Positions 1 through 8,060 of a stretch of DNA of 64,000 nt are shown one piece after another. This DNA comes from Risungbinella massiliensis (GTDB taxonomy: Bacteria > Bacillota > Bacilli > Thermoactinomycetales > Thermoactinomycetaceae). Location: contig NZ_LN812102.1 in assembly GCF_000942395.1 (NCBI RefSeq), positions 419,003-483,002 on the forward strand. Direction: 5' to 3'. Below the pieces are notes generated by a model. That model had not been told where the DNA came from. It made no database searches and was given only the letters and a program-made list of their open reading frames with translations. The position numbers were made by a program, and so were the translations under genes. How positions within the stretch are numbered: the stretch's first letter is position 1; each line of letters opens with the position of its first letter.

Positions 1-91
1 ATGAATGGAAATTGAAAACCAATTGATTACTCGAGGAAATTAGTTCAATATCGTACTAATTCTACAAAAGAGAAACTTGGAATTTTCCAAG

Positions 92-568
92 TTACTCATC
101 TTCGATTTTGATGCGTTTAAATGTAGGTTGCTCTTCTTTCTGTTCCTGTTCTGTTGTTTGGACCACTTTTGCTACTTTGAGTAGCAAAACAATTAGTTGC
201 TCCAGTTCGTCGGAAGTAAGAGCATCTTTCATTTTTTGAAGCATACGGTTCATCGTTTCAAGAATACGGTTTGCGAACTCTTCCCCATCTGCTGTTAAAC
301 GGATTCGAGTGATACGTTGATCATTTGCATCCCGATAGTGTTGAATTAGTCCACGTCTTGTTAAGCGTTGTCTGATATTGGTGAGCGTACTTTTTTGAAG
401 TCCCATATCGGACGCTAACTGGGACATCGTTGCTTCTCCTCTTTGTTTAAGCATAAAGAGTGCAATCAATTCCGAGCGTGTCACTTTCTTCGAAATTTCA
501 TCAATCTCTTGATCAATGAGTAGTGGTTTCGTCCAATTTTTCAGAAAGAGAGATAATAACTGATCCAT
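92..568 (-). CDS. MarR-family transcriptional regulator
   Basis: The protein is about 158 residues, the usual MarR length. It has a winged-helix core (residues about 30-110) with LIALFMLKQRGEATMSQLA leading into the recognition helix and a wing containing DANDQRITRIRLTADG, the DxRxxRIxLT signature of the family. The N- and C-terminal helices would form the dimer interface, and the tail is charged and glutamate-rich. I place the start at the ATG at 568, because GGAG lies 7 bases before it. The frame stays open to a TTG at 580, but that codon overlaps the ribosome site. MarR proteins usually bind small ligands and repress their own promoter. A perfect 12-bp palindrome lies 45 bp upstream. The target genes are not evident. 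A half-site of the same palindrome occurs near 47-57, beyond the gene's 3' end. Confidence 0.85.
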   Translation of the reverse strand: MDQLLSLFLKNWTKPLLIDQEIDEISKKVTRSELIALFMLKQRGEATMSQLASDMGLQKSTLTNIRQRLTRRGLIQHYRDANDQRITRIRLTADGEEFANRILETMNRMLQKMKDALTSDELEQLIVLLLKVAKVVQTTEQEQKEEQPTFKRIKIEDE

Positions 569-613
569 ATGTGTCTCCAATGTACTTGAGTAATTTCCCT
601 ACTTTTATTTTAA

Positions 614-625
614 TACGATATCGTA
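614..625. promoter_or_regulatory. 12-bp perfect palindrome, probable MarR operator
   Basis: TACGATATCGTA is its own reverse complement and lies just upstream of the MarR gene. Autorepression from such sites is normal for MarR proteins. A half-site, ATATCGTAC, recurs at about 49-57. Assignment to this regulator is inference. Confidence 0.5.
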
Positions 626-1009
626 CTTTTATCAAGTGTAACTAATGGATGTATAATTATTTCATAAAATTAGTCTTCTGCGTCCATTTTGGGTTATATT
701 TTTGTCAATTTATTATACTATTCATACATAATTAATCAGATATGGACGCATTCAAAACAAAATCGGCATTTTGTAACAACCAAAAGAACATTTCCTAGTA
801 GATAGGGAACGCTCAGTGTGTATTACTTTACCTCAGTTGTGGTCATGGTCTCCTTCCGAAAAAACGCAGAAGAATTGGAAACAAATCAAACTCCCTAACT
901 GTCAACTATTGTCCGGCCAATAACTTAATAATTAAGAAGAAGCTCATGATTTTCAGCAACATAATTTGTTAAACTGAACTTACATCTAATCGTGAGGTAA
1001 ATTTCATAT
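626..1009. other. Intergenic region between divergent MarR and coaA genes
   Basis: No open frame with a ribosome site and no recognisable RNA is seen here. The last 60 bases should carry the coaA promoter. The coaA ribosome site GAGGT is at about 994-998. The stretch 770-900 has slightly different composition and could be a relic, but nothing in it can be named. Confidence 0.4.
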
Positions 1010-1933
1010 ATGAATCCGTTTAAAAACTATATCGCATTTAATAGAGAGAAATGGGCTGCTTTACGCAAAAAAACTCCTTTGTTGTTATCGGAGGAAGAAC
1101 TAGAGAATTTAAAAGGCATAAACGAAAAAATTTCTCTTCAAGATGTCGAAGAGATCTATTTACCATTAACTCGTTTAATTAATTTGAAAGTGAAAGCTTC
1201 GCAACAACTGCAGGGAGTAACCAACTCCTTTTTAGACTATAAAGCTAGAAAAACCCCTTATATTATTGGAATTGCAGGTAGTGTAGCAGTAGGTAAGAGT
1301 ACCGTAGCCAGAGTTCTTCAAACCCTCTTATCGCGGTGGGAAAATCATAAAAAAGTAGAGTTAGTTACGACAGATGGTTTTTTATATCCAAAAGAAACCT
1401 TAGAAAGAAAAGGGCTAATGAGTAGAAAAGGATTTCCTGAAAGCTACAATACGAAAAAATTAATTGATTTTATGATCAAAGTGAAATCCGGAAAAAGGAA
1501 AGTGGAGGCACCAGTTTATTCGCACTTAACTTATGACATACTGCCCGATCAAGTAGAGGTTATTCGTAATCCAGATATTCTAATAGTGGAAGGTATTAAT
1601 GTCCTTCAAGTCAACAAAAAACACCACGTATTTGCCAGTGACTTTTTCGACTTCTCCATCTATATTGATGCCGATGAAGAATATATAAAAAAATGGTATA
1701 TCGAAAGATTTCTTATACTTCAAAAGACAGCTTTTCAGAATCCGATGTCATATTTTCACCGTTACACCAATTTGTCTAAGGACGAAGCTATTAAACGAGC
1801 TACTGAAATCTGGCAAGACATTAATGCAATCAATTTACATGACAATATCTTACCGACGAGACGAAGAGCTAATATTGTTTTTAAAAAAGGCCACGACCAT
1901 AGATTTGAAAAGGTATACTTAAAAAGATTCTAA
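1010..1933 (+). CDS. coaA: Pantothenate kinase, type I (CoaA)
   Basis: Phosphorylates pantothenate with ATP, the first and rate-setting step of coenzyme A synthesis in the cytosol. The 307 residues match the type I bacterial enzyme. The P-loop GSVAVGKST lies near residue 90. It is followed by the family motif TTDGFLYP (about 120) and by [10 protein letters not shown] (about 140), which binds pantothenate. RYADA-like acidic residues and the closing segment [19 protein letters not shown] are typical of the C-terminus. The ATG follows GTGAGGT with about 10 bases of spacing. The gene stands alone; a dead insertion element lies downstream. Type I enzymes are usually feedback-inhibited by CoA. Many Bacillota use type III (CoaX) instead or as well, which cannot be judged here. 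Confidence 0.95.
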   Translation: MNPFKNYIAFNREKWAALRKKTPLLLSEEELENLKGINEKISLQDVEEIYLPLTRLINLKVKASQQLQGVTNSFLDYKARKTPYIIGIAGSVAVGKSTVARVLQTLLSRWENHKKVELVTTDGFLYPKETLERKGLMSRKGFPESYNTKKLIDFMIKVKSGKRKVEAPVYSHLTYDILPDQVEVIRNPDILIVEGINVLQVNKKHHVFASDFFDFSIYIDADEEYIKKWYIERFLILQKTAFQNPMSYFHRYTNLSKDEAIKRATEIWQDINAINLHDNILPTRRRANIVFKKGHDHRFEKVYLKRF

Positions 1934-2094
1934 GATTGTTGGGCTTGTTGCTATATGAGTTATTTTCACCGAATTCACATGTGTCTTTGGTTCCATCTTG
2001 TTTCGTATATGTTGCCGTTGCGACAACCATATTGTTCTTGAATACCAGATTTTTAGCATAATTCTTATTGTTTGCATTTCCTGTGAACTACATT
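1934..2094. other. Gap between coaA and the insertion element
   Basis: No gene, RNA or clear terminator hairpin was found in this 160-base stretch. Confidence 0.4.
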
Positions 2095-2168
2095 GCCATT
2101 GAAATGGCGATCTTCTCGATTCATTGAATCGACCAACGTCGCATTCTCCACGAAGGCACGTTCCATGC

Positions 2169-3198
2169 CTATATTAGGTTTAGTTCTAACTGTCCGCATT
2201 TTAGCGTTGGAACATGTCCAACTGCTTTATGTAGTATGTTTCTTGCCGCATTTACATCTCTATCTTCTGTATAACCGCAAGAGCAACTATGGACTCTATC
2301 TTTTCGTTCTTTTTTTACGATCTGACCACATTTTGAGCAAGCCTGAGACGTGTTGTATGGGTCCACTTGTATTACTTGCTTACCAGCATATTCTGCTTTG
2401 TAGGAAGTGAACTGTACAAGTTGATTCCATCCAGCATCCACAATACTTTTGGCTAATTTGTGATTCAAGACCATTCCTTTGATATTCAGATCTTCAAAGG
2501 CAATTAGATCATAGCGATCTACTAGATACCTACTAATTTTATGGGCAATGTCTTTTCTTTAATTTGCTATGTACTCATGTAGCTTTGCAAGCAAAGCTAC
2601 AGCCTTTCTACGACGATTGGAACCTTTCTTACGTTTAGATACTATGCGCTGAAGTCGTTTTAGTTTTCGTTTTCCCTGTCGAGTGTGTTATGGTTTCGAT
2701 TTCACAGGAAAAACAAGCATAGTACTTTCCGTTTTTTCGGATGATGGTACAGGTCTTGATCTTTCCTTCTACTTGTCTGTGGCATTTGATGCGAACATTA
2801 CCGATCTTAGACAGTTTCAGATATTTCCCATCAAGAGAAAACCCACTTTGTGGGTATGTGAAGCTATCATAACGGTTTTTACCTTGAAAGCGTGGGTATC
2901 CTGCTTTCTCTCCCGCTTTGATTCTACGAAAAAACCCTTTAAATGCTTTATCTAAACGACGTAGAATGTCCTGTAACACTTGCGATTGTACCTGTTTGAA
3001 CTCTGGAAACTCTTTCTTTAGTCGTGGTAATTCATTCTGTTGCATGTTGTAGTTAACGGAAATACCACGTTTTTCATAAGAAAACTTTCGTTGTTCCAAA
3101 GCTGTATTGTATAGCCAGCGACACAAATTCAAGGTAGTTTCGATTCGTTCCATTTGTACCCGATTAGGTTCTATCTTGAATTTGTACGACTTCATCAT
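2169..3198 (-). pseudogene. tnpB: TnpB (RNA-guided nuclease ancestor) pseudogene
   Basis: The N-terminal third is intact (MKSYKFKIEPNRVQMERIE, then the helical region to CFSCEIETI), and so is the C-terminus with zinc ribbon CSKCG...CSCGY and RuvC-III DRDVNAARN. After the residues around 2690 the frame breaks. The sequence resumes as KRKLKRLQRIVSKRKKGSN in another frame, so the stretch that should carry the RuvC-I aspartate (usually GIDxG) is missing. A stop codon (TAA, probably from CAA) also follows LHEYIAN near 2560. The RuvC-II part (AFEDLNIKGM) survives. TnpB normally nicks DNA under guidance of an RNA made from the element's right end; this copy cannot have an active RuvC site. Confidence 0.85.
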
Positions 3199-3508
3199 TT
3201 GATTTTCCCCCTTTCTTTTTCTGATTTTCAATGTACTTACGAATCGTTTCTTCCGAAATAGAGCCAATGGTTTCCATGTAGAAGCTGCTATTCCAAAGAT
3301 GACCATCCCATAACTTATTTCTTAGCCTCGGGAACTTTAGAAATAACTTCCTAGCGGAAATACCTTTCAACATTTTCACAATGTATGATGGAGCTATTTT
3401 AGGATGAGCAGAAGCAAAGACATGGACGTGGTCTTGCTCTCCCACCTCCATCATAGCTACTTCAAACCCTTTCTCCTCCAGCATCCCCACAAGGGGGATA
3501 CCGAGCAA
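3164..3508 (-). pseudogene. tnpA: TnpA (Y1 HUH transposase), N-terminally truncated
   Basis: The remnant of 114 residues contains the HUH metal motif in DHVHVFASAHPK and the helix IRKYIENQ, whose tyrosine should be the single catalytic nucleophile. It lacks the first 30-40 residues found in IS200-type TnpA. The left-end hairpin lies only 17 bases upstream of the first possible codon, so the missing N-terminal code was deleted. It overlaps the start of tnpB, as in two-gene IS605 elements. Confidence 0.75.
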
Positions 3509-3628
3509 TGCTCCCTTTCATCTACCCCATTGAAATGGGGAGAATTCCCGTTCGCAAATCTTAAAAACGGTTAACTCGCCATATTTACGCCCATTTCTTC
3601 TTGTTGTTAGTCAACAATAACTAAAAAA

Positions 3629-3660
3629 GCGTGCTTTGAAAAAGATTGATCAAAACACGC
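3629..3660. terminator. Bidirectional terminator-like hairpin
   Basis: Stem GCGTGCTTTGA / TCAAAACACGC (one G-U pair) is flanked by A and T runs on both sides. On the minus strand it would end transcription of the decayed HAD gene. Confidence 0.6.
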
Positions 3661-3706
3661 CTTTTAATATATTCAATTGAATCGTTGCCAATTTAGTTTC
3701 CTTGTT

Positions 3707-4168
3707 TTATATTCGATAAAGATCCTCAAGTTTTTGAATCTCATAGGTTGATACAATATCAGTATTATTCGTTTTCATTTCGGGATTGAACCAACATGTG
3801 TCTAGTCCAGCGAGCTGTCCCCCTTTAATATCCACATTTAAGGAATCTTCAATTATTAATGCTTGTTTCACATCAAATCAGGAATTCTCGTAAATACATA
3901 GTCCATAGTATTCCTTCACTGGATTCTGAAAACCAGTGTCCTCTGACACAAAAATATCTTTAAACAATGGATGTAATCCTGAAGCTCCTAAGTGTTTATA
4001 CTGGTCTTGGAAACACCATTCGTAACAATATATAAGTCGTTTGATTTTATATGTGTCCGTTATCACTTCAAGAGCTCCACTAATCTTCTAAGTAGCTACA
4101 AAACTTCATCCATCTCTTGATTATATGCCTTAAATAAAATCGAAAAGCGAGTATTTACTTCTTTTAAC
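3707..4168 (-). pseudogene. HAD-superfamily pyrimidine nucleotidase (YjjG/YfnB-like), decayed
   Basis: Three consecutive pieces in different frames read as one HAD protein. Near 4168-4084: RLKEVNTRFSILFKAYNQ. Near 4066-3878: QYKHLGASGLHPLFKDIFVS followed by EDTGFQNPVKEYY. Near 3870-3707: IIEDSLNVDIKGGQLAGLDT and CWFNPEMK. These correspond to motif II-III surroundings (SEDTG.xKP) and motif IV (GDSLxxDI.GG) of the YjjG family, with the motif IV glycine changed to E. Motif I (DxDxT), at the N-terminus, is absent. The gene is dead through frameshifts, stops and loss of its 5' half. The family removes phosphate from non-canonical pyrimidine nucleotides. Confidence 0.75.
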
Positions 4169-4192
4169 CTCTCGAAACCTTATCCTAATCAC

Positions 4193-5197
4193 TTATAGAG
4201 CACATTCTTCAATTTCAAACCCAAGATCTTCAATCATTTGATGGTCTACATTGGCAGCTTGGCCTTCTGTAGTTAAATAATCCCCCACAAAAATAGCATT
4301 TGCAGGATAAAGAGACAGTGGCTGCAAATAGCGCAAATTGATTTCCCTACCACCAGAGACACGAATCTCTTTACTTGGATTAATAAAGCGCATCAGAGCC
4401 AATACCTTTAGACAATAACGAGGGTTTAATTCTTGCAGATTTTCGAGTGGAGTTCCTTTAATCGAGTTTAGGAAATTTACTGGAATCGAATCTGCATCTA
4501 GTTCTCGTAAAGCATAGGCAATCTGTACTACTTGTTCATGTGTTTCACCCATTCCCACAATACAGCCCGAACAAGGAGACATCCCAACTTCTTTTGCCTT
4601 CTCTACAGTCTGTATGCGATGATCATAAGTGTGAGTGGTAGTAATATTACTAAAATGATCCTTACTCGTATTTAAATTGTGATTATAGCGGTCCACTCCA
4701 GCCTCTTTTAGACGCTCCGCCTGATCATCTCGCAAAATTCCCAAACAAGCACAAACCTTCATTTTTAAATCTTGCTTTATCTCTTTTACCGCCTCAATAA
4801 CTTCTTCTAGTTCTTTCTCTGTTGGTCCACGACCACTCGCGACAATACAATATGTACCTGCTTTTCGCGCTAGTGCTTCCTTGGCCCCCGCAACTAACAC
4901 TTCTTTTTTCATCATCGTGTACTTCTCAATTGGCGCATTGGAGACAATTGACTGTGAGCAGTATCCGCAGTCTTCCGGACAGAGTCCACTCTTTGCATTA
5001 ATAATCATATTCAGCTTTACTTTTTTTCCAAAATAGTGCTGACGCACACGAAAAGCTGCTTGTAATATAGGAAGCAACTGATCATCCTTGGCATATAACA
5101 CAGACAGTGATTCTTCCATAGTTAACAACTCTCCGGCTAATGCCTTATCTGCGTATTTCTCCCATAATGCGGTTGCTTCGATCGTTTGTTCACTCAT
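4193..5197 (-). CDS. bioB: Biotin synthase
   Basis: Radical-SAM enzyme that inserts sulfur into dethiobiotin, the last step of biotin synthesis. The 334 residues carry the cluster motif CPEDCGYC (CxxxCxxC) at about 65-72. CACLG, YNHNLNT and CSGCIVGMGE follow; these supply [2Fe-2S] ligands and SAM contacts in the family. The C-terminal GREINLR holds the conserved arginine ligand. The start ATG at 5197 is chosen because GGAGG sits 7 bases upstream; the frame remains open further up but without a ribosome site. No other bio gene is adjacent. A BirA operator lies 324 bp upstream of the start, so repression by biotinyl-AMP-loaded BirA is expected. Confidence 0.96.
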   Translation of the reverse strand: MSEQTIEATALWEKYADKALAGELLTMEESLSVLYAKDDQLLPILQAAFRVRQHYFGKKVKLNMIINAKSGLCPEDCGYCSQSIVSNAPIEKYTMMKKEVLVAGAKEALARKAGTYCIVASGRGPTEKELEEVIEAVKEIKQDLKMKVCACLGILRDDQAERLKEAGVDRYNHNLNTSKDHFSNITTTHTYDHRIQTVEKAKEVGMSPCSGCIVGMGETHEQVVQIAYALRELDADSIPVNFLNSIKGTPLENLQELNPRYCLKVLALMRFINPSKEIRVSGGREINLRYLQPLSLYPANAIFVGDYLTTEGQAANVDHQMIEDLGFEIEECAL

Positions 5198-5520
5198 TTC
5201 TAATCCTCCAAACCAAAAATTGTGATTACTATATACAACTCTATTTTCTTTAGAAGACTTGCTTTCACTATTCAGATGCACAAGTCTCCTCTATCAAACC
5301 GCTACACTCTTAACGATTATGAGCAAACACCATTTACTAAAATCAAGAATTGTGTCATGATCCCCTACCTTGAACGGGCATCAGTCCTACACCTTTGCCA
5401 CGTACTATGCTGGGTCAAATACATATCTTTTCAATATTGCATCATTTGTGTAGTTGGTTCTTATGTACTACTGATTGTCTCACGCATAACAATACTTCTA
5501 TCAATCTCCTATCCTTCTAA
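5198..5520 (-). other. Long untranslated stretch between BirA operator and bioB
   Basis: In most Bacillota the BirA box lies close to the first bio gene. Here 320 bases intervene. A short open frame with a GGATAGGAGA ribosome-like site begins near 5490 on the minus strand but stops after about 20 codons. The stretch could be a deleted leading gene of a former operon or a structured leader. I see no known riboswitch. Confidence 0.4.
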
Positions 5521-5551
5521 TTGTAAACTATAAAATATTATAGGTTTACAA
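5521..5551. promoter_or_regulatory. BirA (biotin repressor) operator
   Basis: TTGTAAAC-N15-GTTTACAA, extended by AAT/ATA on the flanks, fits the Bacillus BirA box (TTGTTAAC-N14 to 16-GTTAACAA). It overlaps the -10 of a promoter directed at bioB, which gives repression by occlusion. Confidence 0.85.
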
Positions 5552-5565
5552 TAAACCCATGTTGA
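5537..5565 (-). promoter_or_regulatory. Sigma-A promoter for bioB
   Basis: On the minus strand a consensus -10 TATAAT (5537-5542) sits 17 bases after TCAACA (5560-5565, four of six matches to TTGACA). The -10 lies inside the BirA operator. Confidence 0.65.
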
Positions 5566-6125
5566 GTATATCAGAACTACAACAAAAACCCCAGATCCAA
5601 AACTAATAATAAAGTTCTACACTAGAAGATTCTTGATTTCTTTTTTATGACTTACAAAATCCTTATGTAAAATTACCTAAGATACCCGCAGACGACCAAA
5701 AATCTCCTTATCAATCACCCTCATAACACTCGGGATGAAGATCAGTGTTCTTGAGTCAGTTTGATCTGCGGGCATTCGATATCTATCGGGATCCGCTTGA
5801 TCTCGATATTGTCCAGGCTCTCCTTAAGGAAAAACTGAGTGAGACGGTATACAGTCAGATTCAAGAGGGGGAAATCGCAGAATGTAGACCGTACTGAACC
5901 CAATTCCCTTTGATCAACCAGATGAAAACAGTTTAGGGTAACAAAAGAATAATTCATCAGAGAAGAGACTAGTCTATGAATTGTAATATAGATGATCCTG
6001 ATTATTTTTGTAGGGATTATTTTTATGAACTTCTAATTGATTAATACGATGAAAAGTTAACAAAACAAGAGTTTTAAAAAAATATGCAATAAAAAACGTT
6101 TTAGTTGAACAATTATTCCCATAAC
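5566..6125. other. Intergenic region with an unidentified coding fragment
   Basis: Between about 5736 and 5896 the plus strand reads as a protein-like fragment (FDIYRDPLDLDIVQALLKEK, then LSETVYSQIQEGEIAE) that ends at a stop and has no credible start. It is GC-richer than its surroundings. The minus strand is open over the same bases for 71 codons, probably as a shadow. I cannot assign a family. The rest holds nothing recognisable. Confidence 0.35.
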
Positions 6126-6154
6126 TTAAAAAAGTGTGGTATATTGGTTATAAG
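6126..6154 (+). promoter_or_regulatory. Promoter of the cysteine-rich peptide gene
   Basis: TTAAAA (6126-6131), 17-base spacer, TATAAG (6149-6154). The leader that follows contains two overlapping stems, GTACCA/TGGTAC and ACCAT/ATGGT, between about 6158 and 6182, ending just before the ribosome site. Confidence 0.5.
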
Positions 6155-6198
6155 ACAGTACCATACAAGATGGTGCTGGTACCTGAAAAGAGGTTCTC

Positions 6199-6306
6199 AT
6201 GCCCATAAAGAAGGTCATCAGGACTCTTGCAACCACGGGTTGCGGTTGCCCCTGCGACACATGCAAGCATGGCTATGGCCACTGCTTTGGTAGCATGTGT
6301 TACTGA
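6199..6306 (+). CDS. 35-residue cysteine-rich peptide, unknown function
   Basis: A short open frame begins with ATG six bases after AAGAGG. The first 14 residues are basic and uncharged (MPIKKVIRTLATTG). The remaining 21 residues contain six cysteines (positions 15, 17, 19, 22, 29, 34), two histidines and several glycines, with the dense motif CGCPCDTC followed by HGYGHC and a terminal SMCY. The gene has its own promoter and ends at a strong terminator, so it looks like a monocistronic unit. A leader/core layout suggests a ribosomally made peptide; the Cys/His content also allows a metal-binding role. No modifying enzyme or transporter is adjacent. I do not recognise a family. Confidence 0.6.
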   Translation: MPIKKVIRTLATTGCGCPCDTCKHGYGHCFGSMCY

Positions 6307-6331
6307 CCGGGTATCGTTCTCCCTCTTCTCA

Positions 6332-6419
6332 GCCTGGACAGAGCTTCTTGCACTGTCCAGGCACTACTATTATATCGACACAAGAGTCGTCCTAGAGACA
6401 TGACTCTTTTTTATTTTTA
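6332..6419 (+). terminator. Double hairpin terminator after the cysteine-rich peptide
   Basis: The first stem is GCCTGGACAG/CTGTCCAGGC (6332-6362). The second is AAGAGTC/GACTCTT (6382-6408), followed by an almost pure T run to 6418. The second is a standard intrinsic terminator. Confidence 0.8.
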
Positions 6420-6521
6420 GGCAAAATAGTGAACCGATTAAAATGAACTCGCCCCTGATACAAAAAAGACACTACTGAATATAGCGTCAAACACTTCTTG
6501 AATCAACATAATTCCAACCAG

Positions 6522-6839
6522 TTAGTCAGCGATGTTGATTTTCCTCAGCTTCAGCTTTTTTCCTTTTGCTTTGTTCCTAGGCTTGAATGCTAAACCTTGC
6601 GACTGCAACGCATTACTAAGTATAGACATTGAACTGGTCCCATACCGCGAAGGTGTAATATCTCGGTAAAGCCCAGATAGCTTTTGTAAAGTGGTGATCC
6701 CTTCATGCTTCAATGCTTGTATAGGAGGAATTGAAAACAGAGAAAAGAACCCAGTGTCCGGTTCCAGTTCTTGTTCGCAAACCGGACAGGTTGGGCAGTC
6801 GCTGCATTTGCAGTATCGGTGTACTTTGTCACAAGTCCT
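6522..6839 (-). pseudogene. Open frame with a dense cysteine knuckle, no start codon
   Basis: The frame is open for 105 codons after a TAA but has no usable start codon at its beginning. It opens with RTCDKVHRYC and then CKCSDCPTCPVC, i.e. CxCxxCxxCxxC, typical of a treble-clef or ribbon-like zinc site. The rest is a basic tail (KAKGKKLKLRKINIAD). It is most likely the 3' part of a larger gene whose front was lost. I cannot name the family. It lies tail to tail with the terminator of the cysteine-rich peptide gene. Confidence 0.4.
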
Positions 6840-6894
6840 TTATGTATTTTGTGAGGTTGTTATTTTGAATGCCACGGACTGGGATGAAAAAAGT

Positions 6895-7329
6895 TTATTG
6901 CTGCCCTTGCTCTGATGCCGTACTCACTTGGAAAAACACTCCGAATTGGTCCTTTACAATTCCGTACAAGGGGCTCCAATCCGTTTTCTGCAAAGGCATA
7001 ACGATTTGGCCGCCGTCAGCGAGAGCGTTAAAGATTTCTCTGGATCGCGCCTCATCGCTTGGGTGGAGAGCAATCTGAACCGAGTCGCCTTGCTGGTAGG
7101 GCATGCCGGGGAATGTATCGGAGAACATCAGATCCGAGTCACCGACTTTCAAATGCGCGTGCATGATGCGGTCTTTCATGTCATCAGTCAGCGGGTGGTT
7201 CGGATCCTCTGGCATATCTCCGAATCTCATGATTCCCATCACTTTTGCACCCAGCGCTTTCTCGTAAAAGCCGACCGCCTCTCTCGTGTTGCCGTCAAAA
7301 ACCAGATAAGGATTCAAATAAATGGACAT
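6895..7329 (-). CDS. VOC-superfamily protein, PhnB-like
   Basis: A 144-residue protein with the paired beta-alpha-beta-beta-beta modules of the vicinal oxygen chelate fold. It starts MSIYLNPYLVFDGNTREAVG and includes FYEKALGAKVMGIMRFGDMP. HAHLKVGDSDLMFSD supplies the first metal-ligand region, and the end YGIVKDQFGVFFQV is typical of PhnB/YjdN proteins. Enzymatic activity of this subgroup is generally unproven. GGAGG-like bases precede the ATG. Base composition is clearly richer in G+C than neighbouring genes, which suggests recent acquisition. Confidence 0.85.
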   Translation of the reverse strand: MSIYLNPYLVFDGNTREAVGFYEKALGAKVMGIMRFGDMPEDPNHPLTDDMKDRIMHAHLKVGDSDLMFSDTFPGMPYQQGDSVQIALHPSDEARSREIFNALADGGQIVMPLQKTDWSPLYGIVKDQFGVFFQVSTASEQGQQ

Positions 7330-8001
7330 ATTTCCAACAACTCCTCCGGAAATAATTGGTTATCTCGTCTATTATACACCAAAAAATAGCGTTGCAAACA
7401 ATATTATGCGAACGAATGATCTCATTTTGACAGTCAGAAGATTTGTTGGTCATTCTGGTTAATAGGAGCAATAGTACATTGAACACTCCCACTACTAACT
7501 CTTATAGGTAGGTGTGGTCTTGGTAATCCCATATAGTGACAGGAAATGGACCATGATTAGACCTTAGTTCCTTCGGTAATGAGCCTAAGACCTTCTTGCA
7601 ATGGGTTTCGAGACACAGCTAATATGTGCATATTTTATTTTTCTACATTTGGCTTTCTTTTCCTTCTTAGAAAAAGAAAGGTATTCTAAGCACCTCTTTA
7701 AGTGGATATCGAACACGCCCAATTCATCAGTAGTTGAAAGCATTTTACAACCTTTCATAATGTCAATGACGATCAGGAGCATCGAGAAACTCCTGAAGGA
7801 GAAAACTCCAAAATAGATCGGATTTGCGAGAGAATAGAAACCCACCTCGTCCGAGGCGGATTCATCTAAAAAGCGGGAAATGAATCCGCATAAGATAAAT
7901 CTATCAAGCGTCTTCTTGAACATTGCCCCAAATTTAAGGGAATTCCAGATACGATCCCTTAAACGTTTCCGAAATGGCCAAAAAGTAATGTTATTAATCT
8001 C
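7330..8001. other. Region without a confident gene
   Basis: Both strands contain moderately long open frames between 7585 and 8022, but neither has a ribosome site or a recognisable domain. The plus strand reads AYFIFLHLAFFSFLEKERYS and later NPHKINLSSVFLNIAPNLRE across stops, which looks like a decayed hydrophobic protein. I cannot identify it. Confidence 0.35.
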
Positions 8002-8032
8002 TTGACTATAACGTAACGTCATAGTGCATAAT
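8002..8032 (+). promoter_or_regulatory. MerR-type promoter with 19-bp spacer and operator dyad
   Basis: TTGACT (8002-8007) and CATAAT (8027-8032) are 19 bases apart, longer than the optimal 17. The spacer region holds a dyad with arms ACTATAACGT (8005-8014) and ACGTCATAGT (8016-8025), nine of ten bases symmetric. MerR activators untwist exactly this geometry. The second gene of the operon encodes a MerR protein. Confidence 0.85.
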
Positions 8033-8060
8033 TTTAACTAAATTAATAAGAGGTGAAAAA

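Larger units (their letters stand above)
2095..3541 (-). mobile_element. Defective IS200/IS605-family element
   Basis: The element carries tnpA and tnpB relics in the same orientation and is bounded by two near-identical small hairpins. The right end is GCCATT-GA-AATGGC at 2095-2108. The left end is CCCCATT-GA-AATGGGG at 3526-3541. Subterminal hairpins rather than terminal inverted repeats are the hallmark of this family, where TnpA recognises them on single-stranded DNA. Exact cleavage sites cannot be fixed without a full-length relative. Both genes are damaged, so the copy should be immobile unless helped in trans. Confidence 0.8.

Noticed and set aside
2093..2410. 105-codon plus-strand frame through the insertion element
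   Set aside because: It is antisense to the TnpB zinc-ribbon part and has no ribosome site.
5198..5520. Riboswitch or T-box in the bioB leader
   Set aside because: No T-box sequence, specifier stem or known ligand-binding core could be recognised; BirA control already explains biotin response.
5742..5957. 71-codon minus-strand frame
   Set aside because: The opposite strand looks more protein-like over the same bases; neither has a start signal.
6928..7389. 153-codon plus-strand frame antisense to the VOC gene
   Set aside because: The minus strand has the conserved PhnB-like protein with proper start; the plus frame is a shadow of its GC-rich codon pattern.
7585..8022. 145-codon minus-strand frame ending at the MerR promoter
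   Set aside because: Its start would lie inside the MerR operator, it has no ribosome site, and its sequence matches nothing I know.
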